DNA from: Nostoc foliaceum FACHB-393
Lineage (GTDB): Bacteria > Cyanobacteriota > Cyanobacteriia > Cyanobacteriales > Nostocaceae
DNA length: 64,000 nucleotides
Assembly: GCF_014698505.1 (NCBI RefSeq)
Contig: NZ_JACJTD010000015.1
Coordinates: 96,316-160,315, forward strand
Direction of reading: 5' to 3'
Under the pieces are notes generated by a model, which made no database searches, had not been told where the DNA came from, and saw only the letters and a list, made by a program, of their open reading frames with translations. The translations under genes were made by a program, and so were the position numbers. Positions 42,041 to 50,560 of this stretch are shown one piece after another; the stretch's first letter is position 1, and each line of letters begins with the position of its first letter.

Positions 42041-43915
42041 CTACGCTGGCACGACAAATTTTTCACTACCAGCTAGTTCAAAAGCAGCATGAATAGCTTG
42101 CAAAGCTTTAACACCTTGCTCTTGTGCCACGACACAACTAATTTTAATTTCTGAGGTGGCAATCATTTGAATATTAATTTGGTGTTCGGCCAGCGCTTCA
42201 AACATTTTTGCGGCAACACCTGGTTGTCCCACCATACCTGCACCGACAATACTCACCTTAGCGATCGCACTATCTAAAACAACTTCACCCCATCCTAACT
42301 CTGCTGCTACTTGGGTGAGCATTTCTTTTGCACTTTCACCGTCGATCCGCGAGACTGTAAAGGCAATATCTCGCCGAGGAACACCATCAATCACCCGACA
42401 GCGCTGAGATTGAATAATCATATCAACGCTAATATTATGTTTCGCTAATAGTCCAAACAACTTCGCCGCCATCCCCGGCCGATCTGGCAATTGGCGAATA
42501 GCAAGACGCGCTTGGTTCAAGTCTAAGGCGACACCACGAACGGGGGGAGATGAAGAAGACAAGGGAGAAAAGGGAGAGGGAGAAGACAAGGGAGAATTGT
42601 CTTCAATGATTCTTCCTCCTTGTCCCCCTTGTCCCCTTGTCCCCTCTTCCCCTGCCTCAATTTCAAAGGCGCTGCGGAGTGCGCTGACGGCGCGATCGCA
42701 TTCGGCTGCATCGACTACGCAACTTACTTTCACTTCGCTGGTGGAAATCATCTGGATGTTTACGCCAGCTTCGGCTAAGGTGGCGAACATTTTTGCAGCT
42801 ACACCAGGACGGCCAATCATTCCTGCGCCAGCGATGCTGACTTTGGCAATGTTATGTTCTACCATTACCTCGGCTTCGTCAGATTTGGGGTTAGATTGAT
42901 TTCTTAGGGCTGGGGCGATCGCTGCTGCTACTGCTTCTGCCCGTTTTAATATGGGTGTTGTAACTGTAAATGCAATGTCATTACTGTTACCTTCATGAAC
43001 TGACTGAATAATCAAATCTACGTCTACTTTTTGTCGGGAAATTTCGCCAAATAACCTTGCTGCTACACCTGGTTTATCGGGTACACGCAACAAAGCAACC
43101 TTCGCTTGGTCAGTGTCAAATTCTACATTATCTACTGGACGGGCAATTTCCAGATTGATCAGCGATCGCCCTTGGGGTTTAGCTGATGTCACCCAAGTAC
43201 CGGGGGCATCTGTCCAGCTAGACCTGACAACTAGGGGAACACCATAGTTACGAGCAATTTCCACAGCGCGGGGATGCAGTACTTTTGCGCCTAAGCTAGC
43301 TAGTTCCAACATTTCATTGCAGGTGATGGCATCCATCAACTGGGCTTCGGCAACTAAGCGGGGGTCTGTAGTTAAAATCCCTGGTACGTCTGTATAAATT
43401 TCACAAAAATTTGCTCGTAATGCAGCTGCGATCGCTACCGCTGAAGTGTCAGAACCACCACGTCCCAAAGTCGTAATTTCCATTTCTCCGGCACTGGAAA
43501 TGCCTTGAAATCCTGCTACTACAACTACTTTTCCGGCATTTATGTGGCGGCTAATGCGAGTAGTTTCAATATGTAAAATCCGAGCGCGGCTGTATTCAGC
43601 TTCGGTAACAATTCCTACCTGAGCACCAGTCATCGAAATTGCGGGTTGTCCGAGTTCCTGCAAAGCCATACTCAGTAAGGCAATGGTTACTTGTTCGCCA
43701 GTGGAAAGCAGCATATCCATTTCCCGGCGGTTAGGATTTAGAGAAATTTCATTAGCTAGTTTGACGAGTCCATCGGTGGTTTTGCCCATTGCGGAAACCA
43801 CTACAACCAGAGAGTTTCCAGCTTTAACGGTTTTGTAAACGCGTTGTGCAACAGCTTGAATACGTTCGACTGAACCGACAGATGTACCACCGTATTTTTG
43901 AACTATGAGCGCCAT
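42041..43915 (-). CDS. lysC: Aspartate kinase with four ACT domains and an in-frame insertion
   Basis: A 624-residue enzyme that phosphorylates aspartate, the first step to Lys, Thr and Met. The N-terminal catalytic domain has VQKYGGTSVG, VVVSAMGKTTDGL and TTLGRGGSDTSA. Four ACT modules follow in two pairs, the usual cyanobacterial layout; each pair has the VSIVGAGMVGQPGVAAKMF type of repeat. Between the pairs (about 415-455) is a low-complexity Gly/Ser/Pro insertion (SPLSSPSPFSPLSSSSPP) from purine/pyrimidine-skewed DNA at 42540-42650. The frame stays open through it. The gene is likely regulated by end-product feedback through ACT. Confidence 0.93.
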   Translation of the reverse strand: MALIVQKYGGTSVGSVERIQAVAQRVYKTVKAGNSLVVVVSAMGKTTDGLVKLANEISLNPNRREMDMLLSTGEQVTIALLSMALQELGQPAISMTGAQVGIVTEAEYSRARILHIETTRISRHINAGKVVVVAGFQGISSAGEMEITTLGRGGSDTSAVAIAAALRANFCEIYTDVPGILTTDPRLVAEAQLMDAITCNEMLELASLGAKVLHPRAVEIARNYGVPLVVRSSWTDAPGTWVTSAKPQGRSLINLEIARPVDNVEFDTDQAKVALLRVPDKPGVAARLFGEISRQKVDVDLIIQSVHEGNSNDIAFTVTTPILKRAEAVAAAIAPALRNQSNPKSDEAEVMVEHNIAKVSIAGAGMIGRPGVAAKMFATLAEAGVNIQMISTSEVKVSCVVDAAECDRAVSALRSAFEIEAGEEGTRGQGGQGGRIIEDNSPLSSPSPFSPLSSSSPPVRGVALDLNQARLAIRQLPDRPGMAAKLFGLLAKHNISVDMIIQSQRCRVIDGVPRRDIAFTVSRIDGESAKEMLTQVAAELGWGEVVLDSAIAKVSIVGAGMVGQPGVAAKMFEALAEHQINIQMIATSEIKISCVVAQEQGVKALQAIHAAFELAGSEKFVVPA

Positions 43916-44154
43916 AACTTTTAGTCAATCAATTGTGTCTGCTTTGATAAATGCCACCGCCGGGCCAGGAAACCTTGAAGGCTTATATAGTTTACTAAAG
44001 ATGTTACTGCAATAGCTTTATCATGGTTTAGTTGATGGGCTGTTTACCACAACCCTGAATTCGATGAATGCCTTGCTCCATATGGGCAACAAGCTAAACA
44101 CCGGAAAGTGTCAAACTAAACATAAAGTCTATATAAAAGCAACAAACTCAAACT

Positions 44155-44922
44155 ATGACTCAGCAACCAACTGATCTAGATAATAAAGCTGTATTTGAGC
44201 ACTTGTGGGGAATTACAAAGGAACTTTACCAAAAACTGGAGGCTCGTTTTCAGTTACATCCAGACTCTTCTACACAAGATTTACAGCAATACCGCAGTCT
44301 CGATGGCAATATCAACGGATCGCTGACCACTTTTTCTGGACAAGAAATTGACTGGCTAGTTCATTCGTGGTTAGGAAACCCTGAAAAATCAAACTTTAGC
44401 ACCATGCGTCTCACCACTTGGTTGAAGTCGCATATCCAGGTTCCTCATTTGGCTTTTGAGTTTGGCACACTACCGAATATTTTCTTTTATATAGATTACG
44501 TTCCCCGGACTGAGCTTTTAACCGATTTGGAATATCTCGATCGCTATTATGAGCCAGTTAACCAAACATTCTTAAAGTTGCAAGACGATTCGCGCCTAAA
44601 AGTATTTACCAGCAAAAGTGTATATGTTCGCCTATTTCAATCGCCTGTGAGTTTATGCTATACCGGCGCACCTACTTTTGAGACCCTTGAACTAACTCGC
44701 ACACTTGCACATGAAACCCTTGATCGCTGGCTAACTTGGGTAGATGCAGCTGAACCTGTACCAGAAGATGCACGGGAAGCTTTGGCGGCTCGTGATTTGT
44801 TGGTACGCCGTACCAGTGCTGAACGTGATCCAGGTAATAAATTTGCCGCACAGATGTTTGGGTCTGAATTAACAGATAAACTTGTACGATCGCTCTGGGG
44901 TGGTGATCGAATTAGTCATTAG
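44155..44922 (+). CDS. Red chlorophyll catabolite reductase-like protein
   Basis: A 255-residue protein resembling the cyanobacterial members of the RCCR branch of the ferredoxin-dependent bilin reductase superfamily. It shares LTTWLKSHIQVPHLAFEFG and FFYIDYVPRTELLTDLEYLDRYY. In plants RCCR reduces red chlorophyll catabolite; in cyanobacteria the substrate is uncertain. It is followed by a nitrilase-like and an aldehyde dehydrogenase gene on the same strand, with short gaps. The last residues ISH and the stop are encoded by an STRR repeat. Confidence 0.75.
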   Translation: MTQQPTDLDNKAVFEHLWGITKELYQKLEARFQLHPDSSTQDLQQYRSLDGNINGSLTTFSGQEIDWLVHSWLGNPEKSNFSTMRLTTWLKSHIQVPHLAFEFGTLPNIFFYIDYVPRTELLTDLEYLDRYYEPVNQTFLKLQDDSRLKVFTSKSVYVRLFQSPVSLCYTGAPTFETLELTRTLAHETLDRWLTWVDAAEPVPEDAREALAARDLLVRRTSAERDPGNKFAAQMFGSELTDKLVRSLWGGDRISH

Positions 44923-44952
44923 TCATTAGTCATTGGTCATTAGTCATTTGTC
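44911..44952. repeat. STRR heptanucleotide repeat (ATTAGTC, six units)
   Basis: Six consecutive 7-mers with minor variation. The first two overlap the 3' end of the RCCR-like gene and supply its stop codon. Confidence 0.9.
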
Positions 44953-44968
44953 CTTAGTCCCATGCCCC

Positions 44969-46024
44969 ATGCCCACTAATCCAGAATCCTACCGCGCTTT
45001 AGCACTGCAAGTTACCTGTCATGCAGTCAACCAAACAAGCGATGCCTCCGGCGGGCTACGCCTACGCCAACAAGCGCGAGCGCTCATGCAAAACTCCATC
45101 AACCGCCTAGCTCAACAAATTGCTGCCAGTATCGCTTTCATCGGTTTCGATTGTCGGTTAATTGTACTACCAGAATATTTCCTTACTGGTTTTCCGATGG
45201 GAGATTCTCTAGCAGGATGGGCAGAAAAAGCTTGTATAGAAATGGCTGGTGCTGAATATGAGGCACTTGGTAAGATTGCTCAAAAGCACAAAATCTTTTT
45301 AGCTGGTAATGCCTACGAAGTTGACCCCAACTTTCCCGGATTGTACTTTCAAACCTGCTTTATTCTTGACCCTTCTGGCTCAATTGTCTTGCGCTATCGG
45401 CGGTTAAATTCCTTATTTGCTCCCACACCCCATGATGTTTGGGATAAATATCTTGATTGCTATGGTTTAGAGGGAGTTTTCCCCGTAGCTAAAACGGAGA
45501 TCGGTAATTTGGCAGCTTTAGCATCAGAAGAAATTTTGTATCCAGAAGTGGCGCGGTGTCTAGCGATGCGAGGAGCAGAGATTTTTGTCCATTCCACCTC
45601 GGAAGTATACAACAAAAGCCTCACCCCCAAAGACGCGGCAAAAATCACTCGCGCCGTTGAAAATATGACATACGTAGTTTCTGCCAATACCGCAGGCATC
45701 GCTAATATTGCTATCCCCATTGCTTCGGCTGATGGTGGCTCTAAAATCATTGACCATCGCGGAATCATTTTAGCAGAGACAGGTGCAGGCGAGAGTATGG
45801 CAGCATTTGCCGAGATTGACCTAGCCGCATTACGCCGCGATCGCCGCCGACCAGGGTTAAATAATTTACTTGCACGCCAACGATTTGAACTATACGCCGA
45901 AAGTTATCGCCAATCACACTTTTACCCACCTAATACTATGCTGAAAGGAGAAGTAGACCGCAAACACTTCCTCCAAACGCAGCAAGCCACCATTGAACGG
46001 TTAGCCAAACTGGGGATAATTTGA
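44969..46024 (+). CDS. Nitrilase-superfamily carbon-nitrogen hydrolase
   Basis: A 351-residue protein starting at ATG 44969 (MPTNPESYRALALQ). Catalytic Glu is in LIVLPEYFLTG, Lys probably in LRYRRLNSLF-type context (atypical), and the usual Cys position reads LAALASEEILYPEV, with Ser or Ala in place of Cys. The nucleophile may therefore be missing. Residues about 24-38 (DASGGLRLRQQARAL) are encoded by a dispersed REP-like repeat, an insertion that kept the frame. It lies between the RCCR-like and aldehyde dehydrogenase genes. A hydrolase role needs caution because of the active site. Confidence 0.72.
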   Translation: MPTNPESYRALALQVTCHAVNQTSDASGGLRLRQQARALMQNSINRLAQQIAASIAFIGFDCRLIVLPEYFLTGFPMGDSLAGWAEKACIEMAGAEYEALGKIAQKHKIFLAGNAYEVDPNFPGLYFQTCFILDPSGSIVLRYRRLNSLFAPTPHDVWDKYLDCYGLEGVFPVAKTEIGNLAALASEEILYPEVARCLAMRGAEIFVHSTSEVYNKSLTPKDAAKITRAVENMTYVVSANTAGIANIAIPIASADGGSKIIDHRGIILAETGAGESMAAFAEIDLAALRRDRRRPGLNNLLARQRFELYAESYRQSHFYPPNTMLKGEVDRKHFLQTQQATIERLAKLGII

Positions 46025-46169
46025 ATCGGGGAATGGGGAGCAAATCAATTCAAAATTCAAAATGACGCTCGCGGACTCGCTAACGCTGCGCTAACAAAAT
46101 TCAAAATTAAAGAACTTCTGCCTCGTCTTTCTCAATGCCCAATGCCCCATGCCCAATGACCAATGACTA
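46025..46169. repeat. Dispersed repeat and STRR before ALDH gene
   Basis: A REP-like GACGCTCGCGGACTCGCTAA segment at 46063-46082 is followed by STRR units (CAATGAC / TAATGAC) from 46154 that run into the ALDH start codon. Confidence 0.7.
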
Positions 46170-47588
46170 ATGACTAATCCAATAGAAGTCCGTAATCCCC
46201 GAACTGGCAAATTTGACTATGTAATTATCCCGCCGCCTCCAAGGCTGCTGGCACAGCAATGTAAGCGCACCCGCAGAGGGCAAGTTCGCTGGCAGCAACT
46301 AGGTTTAGAGGGAAGAATTGAAGCCTTACAGCAGTGGAAGGAAGCGATATTATCTGGGCGCGATCGCTTAACTGAGGCTTTGGTAAATGATACAGGAAGA
46401 TTATCGACCTCAGTATTGGAAATAGATTCTTTTCTCTCTAGCATTGATCGCTGGTGTAAGTTAGCACCGGAATTGCTGCAAGACTCGGCAAAAAACACAG
46501 CAATTCCGTTTATCGCCTTGCAACAAACATCCGTTCCTTATCCCCTAGTTGGGATAATTAGCCCGTGGAATTTTCCGCTGTTGCTATCTACCATTGATAC
46601 CATTCCAGCATTACTGGCGGGTTGTGCCGTCATTGTCAAACCCAGTGAAATTGCTCCCCGCTTCGTAGCACCACTGAAAACAGCACTCAGCGCCGTTCCC
46701 GAATTGCGCGACGTATTAACTTTTGTTGAAGGAGCAGGCGCAACCGGATCTGATTTGATTGAGAATGTAGATTTGGTGTGCTTTACAGGTAGTGTGGCGA
46801 CGGGGCGGAAAGTAGCAGAAGCGGCTGCTAAACGGTTTATTCCGGCTTTTTTGGAATTAGGAGGAAAAGACCCTGCGATCGTTTTAGAATCAGCCAATTT
46901 AGAATTAGCAACCTCAGCAATCTTATGGGGTTCCGTCGTCAACACCGGACAGTCGTGTTTATCAATTGAGCGGATTTACGTTGCTGAATCAATATTTGAA
47001 AAGTTTTACCATCAACTAGTAGCAAAAGCTTATCGCCTTCAGCTAGCCTACCCCACAGTTGAAAGTGGAGAAATTGGCCCCATCATTGCCGAAAGACAAG
47101 CAGCAATTATTAGCGGCCATCTTCTAGATGCAGTTGAAAAAGGAGCAGTAATTCACTGCGGCGGTGTAATTGAAGATTTAGGTGGGGGTTGGTGGTGTCG
47201 TCCGACAGTTCTCACACAGGTTAATCACTCCATGAAAGTGATGACCGAAGAGACTTTTGGCCCCATCATGCCAATAATGCCTTTTTCCACAGTAGAGGAA
47301 GCAGTGTCTTTAGCGAATGACTCAATTTATGGATTGAGTGCTGCTGTCTTTGCTTCAGAAGCCGAAGCCTTAGAAGTTGCCCAGCAGATAGATGCAGGTG
47401 CTATTAGTATCAATGATGCTGCGCTTACCGCCATCATGCACGAGGGAGAGAAAAACGCCTTCAAATTCTCTGGTATGGGAGGGTCACGCATGGGTGCAGC
47501 AGCGCTGAAACGGTTCATGCGAAAAAAAGCTATTTTGATTAAAACTAACGCGACAAATGACCCTTGGTGGTTTGAGACTGGGGAGTGA
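46170..47588 (+). CDS. Aldehyde dehydrogenase
   Basis: A 472-residue NAD(P)-dependent ALDH. The catalytic Cys is in NTGQSCLSIERIYV and the general-base Glu in FLELGGKDPAIV. The cofactor motif is SPWNFPLLLSTIDTIPALLA, followed by VCFTGSVATGRKVAEAA. ATG 46170 lies inside an STRR heptamer, so the first residues MTNP come from repeat sequence. The substrate is not predictable. It is the third gene of the run with the RCCR-like and nitrilase-like proteins. Confidence 0.9.
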   Translation: MTNPIEVRNPRTGKFDYVIIPPPPRLLAQQCKRTRRGQVRWQQLGLEGRIEALQQWKEAILSGRDRLTEALVNDTGRLSTSVLEIDSFLSSIDRWCKLAPELLQDSAKNTAIPFIALQQTSVPYPLVGIISPWNFPLLLSTIDTIPALLAGCAVIVKPSEIAPRFVAPLKTALSAVPELRDVLTFVEGAGATGSDLIENVDLVCFTGSVATGRKVAEAAAKRFIPAFLELGGKDPAIVLESANLELATSAILWGSVVNTGQSCLSIERIYVAESIFEKFYHQLVAKAYRLQLAYPTVESGEIGPIIAERQAAIISGHLLDAVEKGAVIHCGGVIEDLGGGWWCRPTVLTQVNHSMKVMTEETFGPIMPIMPFSTVEEAVSLANDSIYGLSAAVFASEAEALEVAQQIDAGAISINDAALTAIMHEGEKNAFKFSGMGGSRMGAAALKRFMRKKAILIKTNATNDPWWFETGE

Positions 47589-47621
47589 CCAATGCCGTCA
47601 TCACTATGCAACTCATTACTG

Positions 47622-47789
47622 TAAGAGGTTGTTTGAAAAGTGGTTGGCTGTGATTTTAGGTACTCAGAGATCCCCCCTAGCCCCCCTTAAAAAGGGGGGA
47701 GCCGGAATCAAAGTCCCCCTTTTTAAGGGGGATTTAGGGGGATCTAAAAGTATTTAATACATTACTAGGGACTTTTCAAACATCCTCTA
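47622..47789. repeat. MITE-like element C, copy 1 (168 bp)
   Basis: Terminal inverted repeats TAAGAGGTTGTTTGAAAAG / CTTTTCAAACATCCTCTA have TA at both ends, as expected for Tc1/IS630-type targets. The core contains C-rich and G-rich complementary arms. It is almost identical to copy 2 (50640-50807). Confidence 0.9.
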
Positions 47790-47883
47790 ACCAATGGCAT
47801 AGGCGTAGCCCGTCGTAGACATCGCCTCTGCCACAGTTTCGTCTATGATAACCAAAGCACCTGGAAGAACTTTCATAATTTTG

Positions 47884-48072
47884 GTTCAGAACACAAGTTC
47901 ATTCGTTCAGAACACAAGTTCATTCGTTCAGAACACAAGTTCATTCGTTCAGAACACAAGTCTATTCGTTCAGAACACAAGTCCATTCGTTCAGAACACA
48001 AGTCTATTCGTTCAGAACACAAGTCCATTCGTTCAGAACACAAGTCCATTCGTTCAAAACACAAGTCCATTC
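47884..48072. repeat. 21-bp direct tandem repeat, nine units
   Basis: The unit is GTTCAGAACACAAGTTCATTC, with slight variation (TTC/TCT/TCC at one codon; one A for G in unit nine). It is open in frame on both strands (FVQNTSS-type heptapeptide forward, RMDLCSE reverse) because 21 is divisible by three. There are no spacers, so it is not CRISPR. Confidence 0.95.
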
Positions 48073-48153
48073 GTTACGCCAAGTTATTCCAGCGATGATT
48101 AAAGCCGTCTTTGACAACCTTCCTCACTGCCCACTCATAATATGCGAACATAA

Positions 48154-48281
48154 TTAAGGGACTTCCAGAAATTAAATTATCCAATTTCTGGACTTCACTA
48201 CGACTATCCCTCCCCCTGCTCCCTGCTCCCTGCCCCCTGCCTCAATAGCGATGGTATATTTTTTTATTTGGAAGTCCCTAA
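48154..48281 (-). repeat. MITE-like element A, copy 2
   Basis: Ends TTAAGGGACTTCCAGA and TTTGGAAGTCCCTAA are inverted repeats. The internal C-rich sequence (CTGCTCCCTGCTCCCTGCC) is the complement of the core of copy 1 at 10089-10210. Confidence 0.85.
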
Positions 48282-48313
48282 GTTGTAGCTGACTACCTGC
48301 ACAGAGATTTAAA

Positions 48314-48570
48314 ATGGATACCATTGCAATCTCTGTTCTGAATCGCCTAGTAGATGCCACAGTAGAGATTCCTGTTTGTAAAAGTATTACCAATCGGGCA
48401 TTACTCGTCACGGTCTTAGCGCCAGGTAACTCGATTTTAGAAAATGCCTTATTTAGTGAAGACTGGCATTTGCTGTCACTGGCTTAAAGATTCCAGGCAT
48501 TGTAATAAAAGACCCTGGTTGGTTGTACAGCGAAAACTTTTCCCGATTAATTTACTCAATTTTTCCAAAT
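48314..48570 (+). pseudogene. aroA: aroA (EPSP synthase) pseudogene with large internal deletion
   Basis: ATG 48314 encodes MDTIAISVLNRLVDA, then VEIPVCKSITNRALL and ILENALFSED, the N-terminus of 5-enolpyruvylshikimate-3-phosphate synthase (about 50 residues). Directly after FSED, in another frame (from 48466), the DNA reads AFAVTGLKIPGIVIKDPG, the family's C-terminal motif. A functional enzyme has about 430 residues, so around 330 are missing and the junction near 48463 is out of frame. The first frame ends at a TAA at 48485. The last part up to the next gene is decayed. Confidence 0.8.
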
Positions 48571-48596
48571 GTTAAAACAATAAAAGGTGAATTGCA

Positions 48597-49043
48597 ATGT
48601 CAAATATTCGAGAAGGAATGCCCGTACTTGCCCGTCATGAAGGAGATTGGGTAGGAACTTATACAGTAATTGATACAGCGGGAAAAATCCTTGACAGCTA
48701 CGAGTCTCACTTAACCTGTCAATTTCCAGAAAATGGCCCTCATCCCTACTATCAAATTAATCGCTATAAATGGTCTGATGGTAAACGAGAAGAATATGAA
48801 TTTCCAGGAATCTATAAAGATAATAAGCTTTGGTTTGACACCGATCGCATAGACGGAAAAGCCTGGGAAGCCGATGATTCGATTGTGATTTTGTGGTTTA
48901 GTTATAAAACAAACCCAGACATGAGTTTATATGAAATGATCTATATTAGTCCTGACAATAACAATCGTGCCCGCACTTGGCATTGGTTTAAGAACAACAA
49001 AATTTTTCAACGCACTCTAATTCAAGAAGAACGGGTAAGATAG
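48597..49043 (+). CDS. Small conserved protein, DUF3598-like
   Basis: A 148-residue soluble protein MSNIREGMPVLARHEGDWVG with many aromatic residues (RYKWSDGKREEYEFPG, WFDTDRIDGKAWE, ARTWHWFK). It is predicted to be a lipocalin-like beta-barrel. It resembles DUF3598-type proteins, which I offer with low certainty. It lies directly after the aroA remnant on the same strand; the two may once have formed an operon. Confidence 0.6.
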   Translation: MSNIREGMPVLARHEGDWVGTYTVIDTAGKILDSYESHLTCQFPENGPHPYYQINRYKWSDGKREEYEFPGIYKDNKLWFDTDRIDGKAWEADDSIVILWFSYKTNPDMSLYEMIYISPDNNNRARTWHWFKNNKIFQRTLIQEERVR

Positions 49044-49168
49044 TAATTTCTGTTCTCAAAGATCATCAATCATCATTCTCCAGTCCGCGCAGGCGGACTT
49101 TGTTTGTGTAGCCACGACTTACAATCGTTAAGCTTTCATCTCAAATTTCAACTTAGTAAGGTACACGC

Positions 49169-50560
49169 ATGGCAAAAGGTGACAAAATAAACTTTTCTAC
49201 TCCTAGTGGTTTCCCAGAATTTCTGCCTACTGAAAAGCGTCTAGAATTATATTTGTTAGATATCATCCGTAGAGTTTTTGAAAGCTATGGATTTACGCCC
49301 ATTGAAACACCTGCTGTTGAACGTTTAGAAGTGCTGCAAGCTAAAGGTAATCAAGGTGACAATATCATCTATGGCATTGATCCCATATTGCCACCAAATC
49401 GCCAAGCCGAGAGAGATAGATCGGGCGAAACTGGTTCGGAAGCCAGAGCTTTAAAGTTTGATCAAACAGTTCCATTAGCAGCGTATATTGCTCGTCACCT
49501 GAATGAATTAACTTTTCCCTTTGCCCGCTACCAAATGGATATGGTTTTTCGGGGAGAACGAGCAAAAGATGGGCGTTTTCGTCAGTTCCGCCAGTGCGAT
49601 ATTGATGTAGTTGCTCGTCGTGAACTCAGCTTGCTCTATGATGCTCAGATGCCTGCAATTATCACTGAAATATTTGAAGCAATTAATATTGGTGATTTTT
49701 TGATTCGCATTAATAATCGTAAAGTTCTTACAGGTTTTTTTAAATCAGTAGGAATTACTGAAGATAAAATTAAATCGTGTATTGGTATTGTTGATAATTT
49801 AGAAAAAATTGGTGAAAGTAAAGTAAAACAAGAGTTAGATAAGGAGGGAGTTTCAGGAGAACAAACTCAAAAAATTATTGATTTTATTAAAATAGATGGT
49901 TCCGTTGATGAAGTATTAGATAAGCTCAAGCACCTCGCAGAAAATCTATCAGAAACGGAGCAATTAGCTCTGGGGATTGCCGAATTACAAACGGTAATTG
50001 CAGGTGTGCGTAATCTCGGAGTTGCCGAAAATCGTTTCTGTATTGATTTATCCATTGCCCGTGGTCTTGATTACTATACTGGTACAGTTTACGAAACAAC
50101 CTTATTAGGACATGAAGCTTTAGGTAGTATTTGTTCTGGCGGTAGATATGAAGAATTAGTTGGGGTATTCTTGGGTGAAAAAATGCCTGGGGTAGGCATT
50201 TCTATAGGATTAACTCGCTTAATTAGTCGCTTGTTAAAAGCTGGTATTCTTAGTACCTTAGCTGCTACACCAGCCCAGGTGATGGTAGTGAATATGCAAG
50301 AAGATTTAATGCCAACTTATTTAAAAGTTTCGCAACATCTGCGTCAGGCTGGAATTAATGTTATCACTAACTTTGATAAGCGCCCTTTGGGTAAACAATT
50401 TCAGCTAGCAGATAAACAAGGAATTCAATTTTGCGTAATTATTGGTTCTGAGGAAGCAGCAGCGCAAAAGTCTTCGCTGAAAGATTTGAAAACAGGTGAG
50501 CAAGTAGAAGTGCTACTAGTAGATTTGGCTGAGGAAGTTAAAAGAAGGCTTGCATCATAA
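49169..50560 (+). CDS. hisS: Histidine-tRNA ligase
   Basis: A 463-residue class II aminoacyl-tRNA synthetase. Motif 2 is FRGERAKDGRFRQFRQCDID, the His-binding motif is RGLDYYTGTVYE, and motif 3 is GVGISIGLTRLISR. An anticodon-binding domain occupies about 370-463 (QVMVVNMQEDLMPTYLK). All catalytic parts are present, so it is an active synthetase rather than the HisZ-type regulator. Start MAKGDKINFSTPSGF. There is an insertion region rich in Lys/Glu at about 200-270, as in this subtype. Confidence 0.93.
   Translation: MAKGDKINFSTPSGFPEFLPTEKRLELYLLDIIRRVFESYGFTPIETPAVERLEVLQAKGNQGDNIIYGIDPILPPNRQAERDRSGETGSEARALKFDQTVPLAAYIARHLNELTFPFARYQMDMVFRGERAKDGRFRQFRQCDIDVVARRELSLLYDAQMPAIITEIFEAINIGDFLIRINNRKVLTGFFKSVGITEDKIKSCIGIVDNLEKIGESKVKQELDKEGVSGEQTQKIIDFIKIDGSVDEVLDKLKHLAENLSETEQLALGIAELQTVIAGVRNLGVAENRFCIDLSIARGLDYYTGTVYETTLLGHEALGSICSGGRYEELVGVFLGEKMPGVGISIGLTRLISRLLKAGILSTLAATPAQVMVVNMQEDLMPTYLKVSQHLRQAGINVITNFDKRPLGKQFQLADKQGIQFCVIIGSEEAAAQKSSLKDLKTGEQVEVLLVDLAEEVKRRLAS

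Larger units (their letters stand above)
47589..48313. other. Repeat-rich stretch without intact genes
   Basis: It is composed of MITE-C copy 1, a REP-like segment (47800-47830), the 21-bp tandem array and MITE-A copy 2. The stretch right after the array (48072-48157) can be read as RQVIPAMIKAVFDNL then a stop, which faintly recalls NifJ-type oxidoreductases but is too short to call. Confidence 0.6.

Noticed and set aside
47884..48072. Possible CRISPR array
   Set aside because: Units are contiguous 21-mers with no spacers and no cas genes nearby; it is a simple tandem repeat.
47845..48102. Open frame of 85 codons through the tandem array (and 65 codons on the other strand)
   Set aside because: Both exist only because 21 is a multiple of three; there is no ribosome site or recognisable protein outside the repeat.
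48072..48157. Possible nifJ fragment (AMIKAVFDNL)
   Set aside because: Too short, with a stop soon after; the match is from memory and could be chance.
49169..50560. HisZ (regulatory HisRS paralogue)
   Set aside because: Motif 2, RGLDYYTGTVYE and the anticodon-binding domain are all present, as in a true HisS.
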